From Bradyrhizobium canariense (GTDB lineage Bacteria > Pseudomonadota > Alphaproteobacteria > Rhizobiales > Xanthobacteraceae): 64,000 nt of DNA. Within the stretch, counting starts at the first letter, position 1. Every line of letters starts with the position of its first letter. The DNA lies in the NCBI RefSeq assembly GCF_900105125.1, contig NZ_LT629750.1, positions 1,922,001 through 1,986,000 of the forward strand, read 5' to 3'. This document shows, one piece after another, positions 62,497 to 64,000 of this stretch. The translations under genes and the position numbers were made by a program. Below the pieces are notes generated by a model. That model worked only from the letters and a program-made list of their open reading frames with translations. It had not been told where the DNA came from and ran no database searches.

Positions 62497-64000
62497 CTAT
62501 ACGGTGACCTGTGTTCCCACCTCGACCACCCGGCCGGTCGGAATCTGGAAATAATCGGTCGCGTCATTGGCGGTGCGGCTCAGCGCAATGAAAAGATGAT
62601 CCTGCCAGCGCGGCATTCCCGAATGCGCCGCGGGCTTCAGCGCGCGCCGCGACAGGAAGAACGAGGTCGACATGATGTCGAAATGCCAGCCGAGTTTACG
62701 GGCGATCGCCAGTGTTTTCGGGACGTTGGGCGATTCCATAAATCCAAATCGCAATGTCACCCGGGAGAAGGTCGCGCTGATCTCCTCCAGCCGCACCCGC
62801 TCGGAAGGATCGATCCGCGGCGTCGGCGCAGTCTCGATGGTGAGAATGACGTTCTTCTCATGCAGCACCTTGTAGTGCTTCAGACTATGCATCAAGGCGG
62901 TCGGTGCGCTGACGGGATCGCTGGTCAGGAATACCGCGGTGCCGGAAACCCGCTGCGGCGGCCGCTTCTCCAGCATGGCCACCAGATCAGCCAGCGGAAA
63001 TTCCAGCTTGCGCGATTTCTCGAACAGCAACCGGCTGCCTCGCCGCCAGGTGTACATCAGCAAGATCACGACGGAGCCCAGAGCCAGCGGCACCCAACCG
63101 CCTTCGAACACTTTCAAAAGATTCGCCGCCAGAAAAGTGAGATCGAGGAACAGGAATGGCGCAATCAGCGCCGCGGCCGCGAAGGGCGACCATCTCCAGA
63201 CTCGCCATATCACGACAAAACCCATCATCGCCGTCACCACCATCGTGCCGGTCACGGAAATGCCGTAGGCCGACGCCAACGCGCTTGACGAGCGGAACAT
63301 CAGGACCAGCAGCGTCACGGCGACGAGCAGCAGCATGTTGACGCGCGGAATATAGATCTGGCCGGAATGGGATTCCGAGGTGTGGCGGATTTCAAACCGC
63401 GGCAACAGCCCGAGCTGAATGGCCTGACGGGTCAGCGAATAGGCGCCGGTAATCACTGCCTGGCTTGCGATCACCGTCGCCACGGTGGCGAGGGAGACCA
63501 TCGGCAACAACGCCCAATCCGGAAACATCAGGAAGAACGGGTTTTCGACGGCATGCGGATTGGCAATCAACAATGCGCCCTGCCCGAGATAATTCAGCGC
63601 CAGCGACGGCAATACAATGAACAGCCAGGCGGTCTGGATCGGACGTTTACCGAAATGCCCGAGGTCGGCATAAAGCGCCTCGGCGCCGGTGACCGCGAGA
63701 AACACCGCGCCCAGCGTCACGAACCCGATGATGCCGTGATGGAGCATGAATGAGACGGCGTGCAGCGGATTGAGCGCAAAGAGCACCTCGGGATGCCGCA
63801 TGATCGGAGTAATCGCCGCGATCGCAATGACGGCGAACCAGACCGTCATGATCGGCCCGAAGAATGCGGCAACGCGCGCCGTGCCGCGCGACTGAACCGC
63901 AAACAGTGCGAACAGGATAACCACGGTGAGCGGCACGACATAGGGATCGAACGCCGCGGTGACGAGCTTGATGCCTTCGATCGCGGAAAGCACCGAGAGC
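62497..64000 (-). CDS. kup: Kup-family potassium uptake protein (partial, N-terminus beyond window)
   Basis: Low-affinity potassium-proton symporter of the KUP/HAK family; 501 residues of C-terminal sequence are visible before the right edge. Family motifs: [50 protein letters not shown] and [20 protein letters not shown], then the cytoplasmic tail with [20 protein letters not shown]. The start lies outside the window. It is on the same strand as the rhodanese gene, with a small inverted repeat between. Confidence 0.94.
   Translation of the reverse strand, partial: LSVLSAIEGIKLVTAAFDPYVVPLTVVILFALFAVQSRGTARVAAFFGPIMTVWFAVIAIAAITPIMRHPEVLFALNPLHAVSFMLHHGIIGFVTLGAVFLAVTGAEALYADLGHFGKRPIQTAWLFIVLPSLALNYLGQGALLIANPHAVENPFFLMFPDWALLPMVSLATVATVIASQAVITGAYSLTRQAIQLGLLPRFEIRHTSESHSGQIYIPRVNMLLLVAVTLLVLMFRSSSALASAYGISVTGTMVVTAMMGFVVIWRVWRWSPFAAAALIAPFLFLDLTFLAANLLKVFEGGWVPLALGSVVILLMYTWRRGSRLLFEKSRKLEFPLADLVAMLEKRPPQRVSGTAVFLTSDPVSAPTALMHSLKHYKVLHEKNVILTIETAPTPRIDPSERVRLEEISATFSRVTLRFGFMESPNVPKTLAIARKLGWHFDIMSTSFFLSRRALKPAAHSGMPRWQDHLFIALSRTANDATDYFQIPTGRVVEVGTQVTV

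Noticed and set aside
1..64000. CRISPR arrays, rRNA, tRNA, complete insertion sequences
   Set aside because: No regularly spaced repeats, no recognisable RNA genes and no transposase signatures were found when reading; only the recombinase remnant at 14.1 kb is mobile-element-like.

Overview
The window reads as a chromosomal segment of a Bradyrhizobium/Rhodopseudomonas-type alphaproteobacterium (Hyphomicrobiales). The reasons are the high GC content, the acpXL-fabZ-fabF2-fabF1-lpxXL block for very-long-chain lipid A acyl groups, a perfect CtrA-type TTAA-N7-TTAA box, FixJ-type regulators, and dense CoA-ester and aromatic catabolism genes. I saw no rRNA, tRNA or CRISPR array. Family names come from motif recognition only; no search was run.

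Left part (1-10.4 kb, all minus strand): a tightly spaced gene train. In transcription order it is a formylglycine-generating enzyme (FGE) homologue, a small membrane protein, a DUF202 protein, an exported PQQ quinoprotein, the two subunits of a bd-type quinol oxidase, a leaderless type I sulfatase, a SAM methyltransferase and a ClC channel/antiporter cut by the window edge. Upstream on the same strand (10.6-13.7 kb) lie a degenerate stand-alone receiver domain, a FixJ-like regulator and a histidine kinase with an ABC-binding-protein-like sensor. A diverged inverted repeat pair flanks this regulatory block, and a wrecked tyrosine recombinase lies just beyond it.

Middle (14.5-22.7 kb): two divergent CoA-ester catabolic operons around a TetR gene and a repeat-rich operator region (two CaiB-type CoA-transferases, two crotonase-fold proteins, a quinone reductase-like MDR protein, an orphan LivJ-type binding protein). 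Housekeeping-like genes tex, a YegD-like Hsp70 and an AlkB-like dioxygenase follow. From 27.6 to 35.7 kb a second minus-strand catabolic block combines an NMT1/Ssu-type ABC importer, an extradiol dioxygenase, a Pht5-like decarboxylase, a GalB-like hydratase, an FAD monooxygenase and an MFS carrier. A divergent LysR gene probably controls it. An MFS exporter-like protein, a PrpB-like lyase and a Cache-cyclase complete this part.

Right part: 41.6-49.8 kb holds a second sulfatase/FGE module, in which the sulfatase carries a Tat signal. It is grouped with a secreted HAD hydrolase, two DUF1254/DUF1214 proteins and a YiaV/YiaW-like pair. A gene-poor 0.9 kb follows with a 20-bp palindrome and the CtrA box ahead of a HerA-like ATPase. 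Then come an AhpD-like protein, a ParB-like protein, a KirBac channel, the lipid A VLCFA operon, a polyamine-binding protein, an aminotransferase, a rhodanese and kup (cut by the right edge).

The most interesting signals are the two sulfatase/FGE modules with different compartments and partners, the FabF2 homologue that lacks its catalytic triad beside an intact FabF1, the degenerate receiver, the partial aromatic pathway and the CtrA-box promoter.
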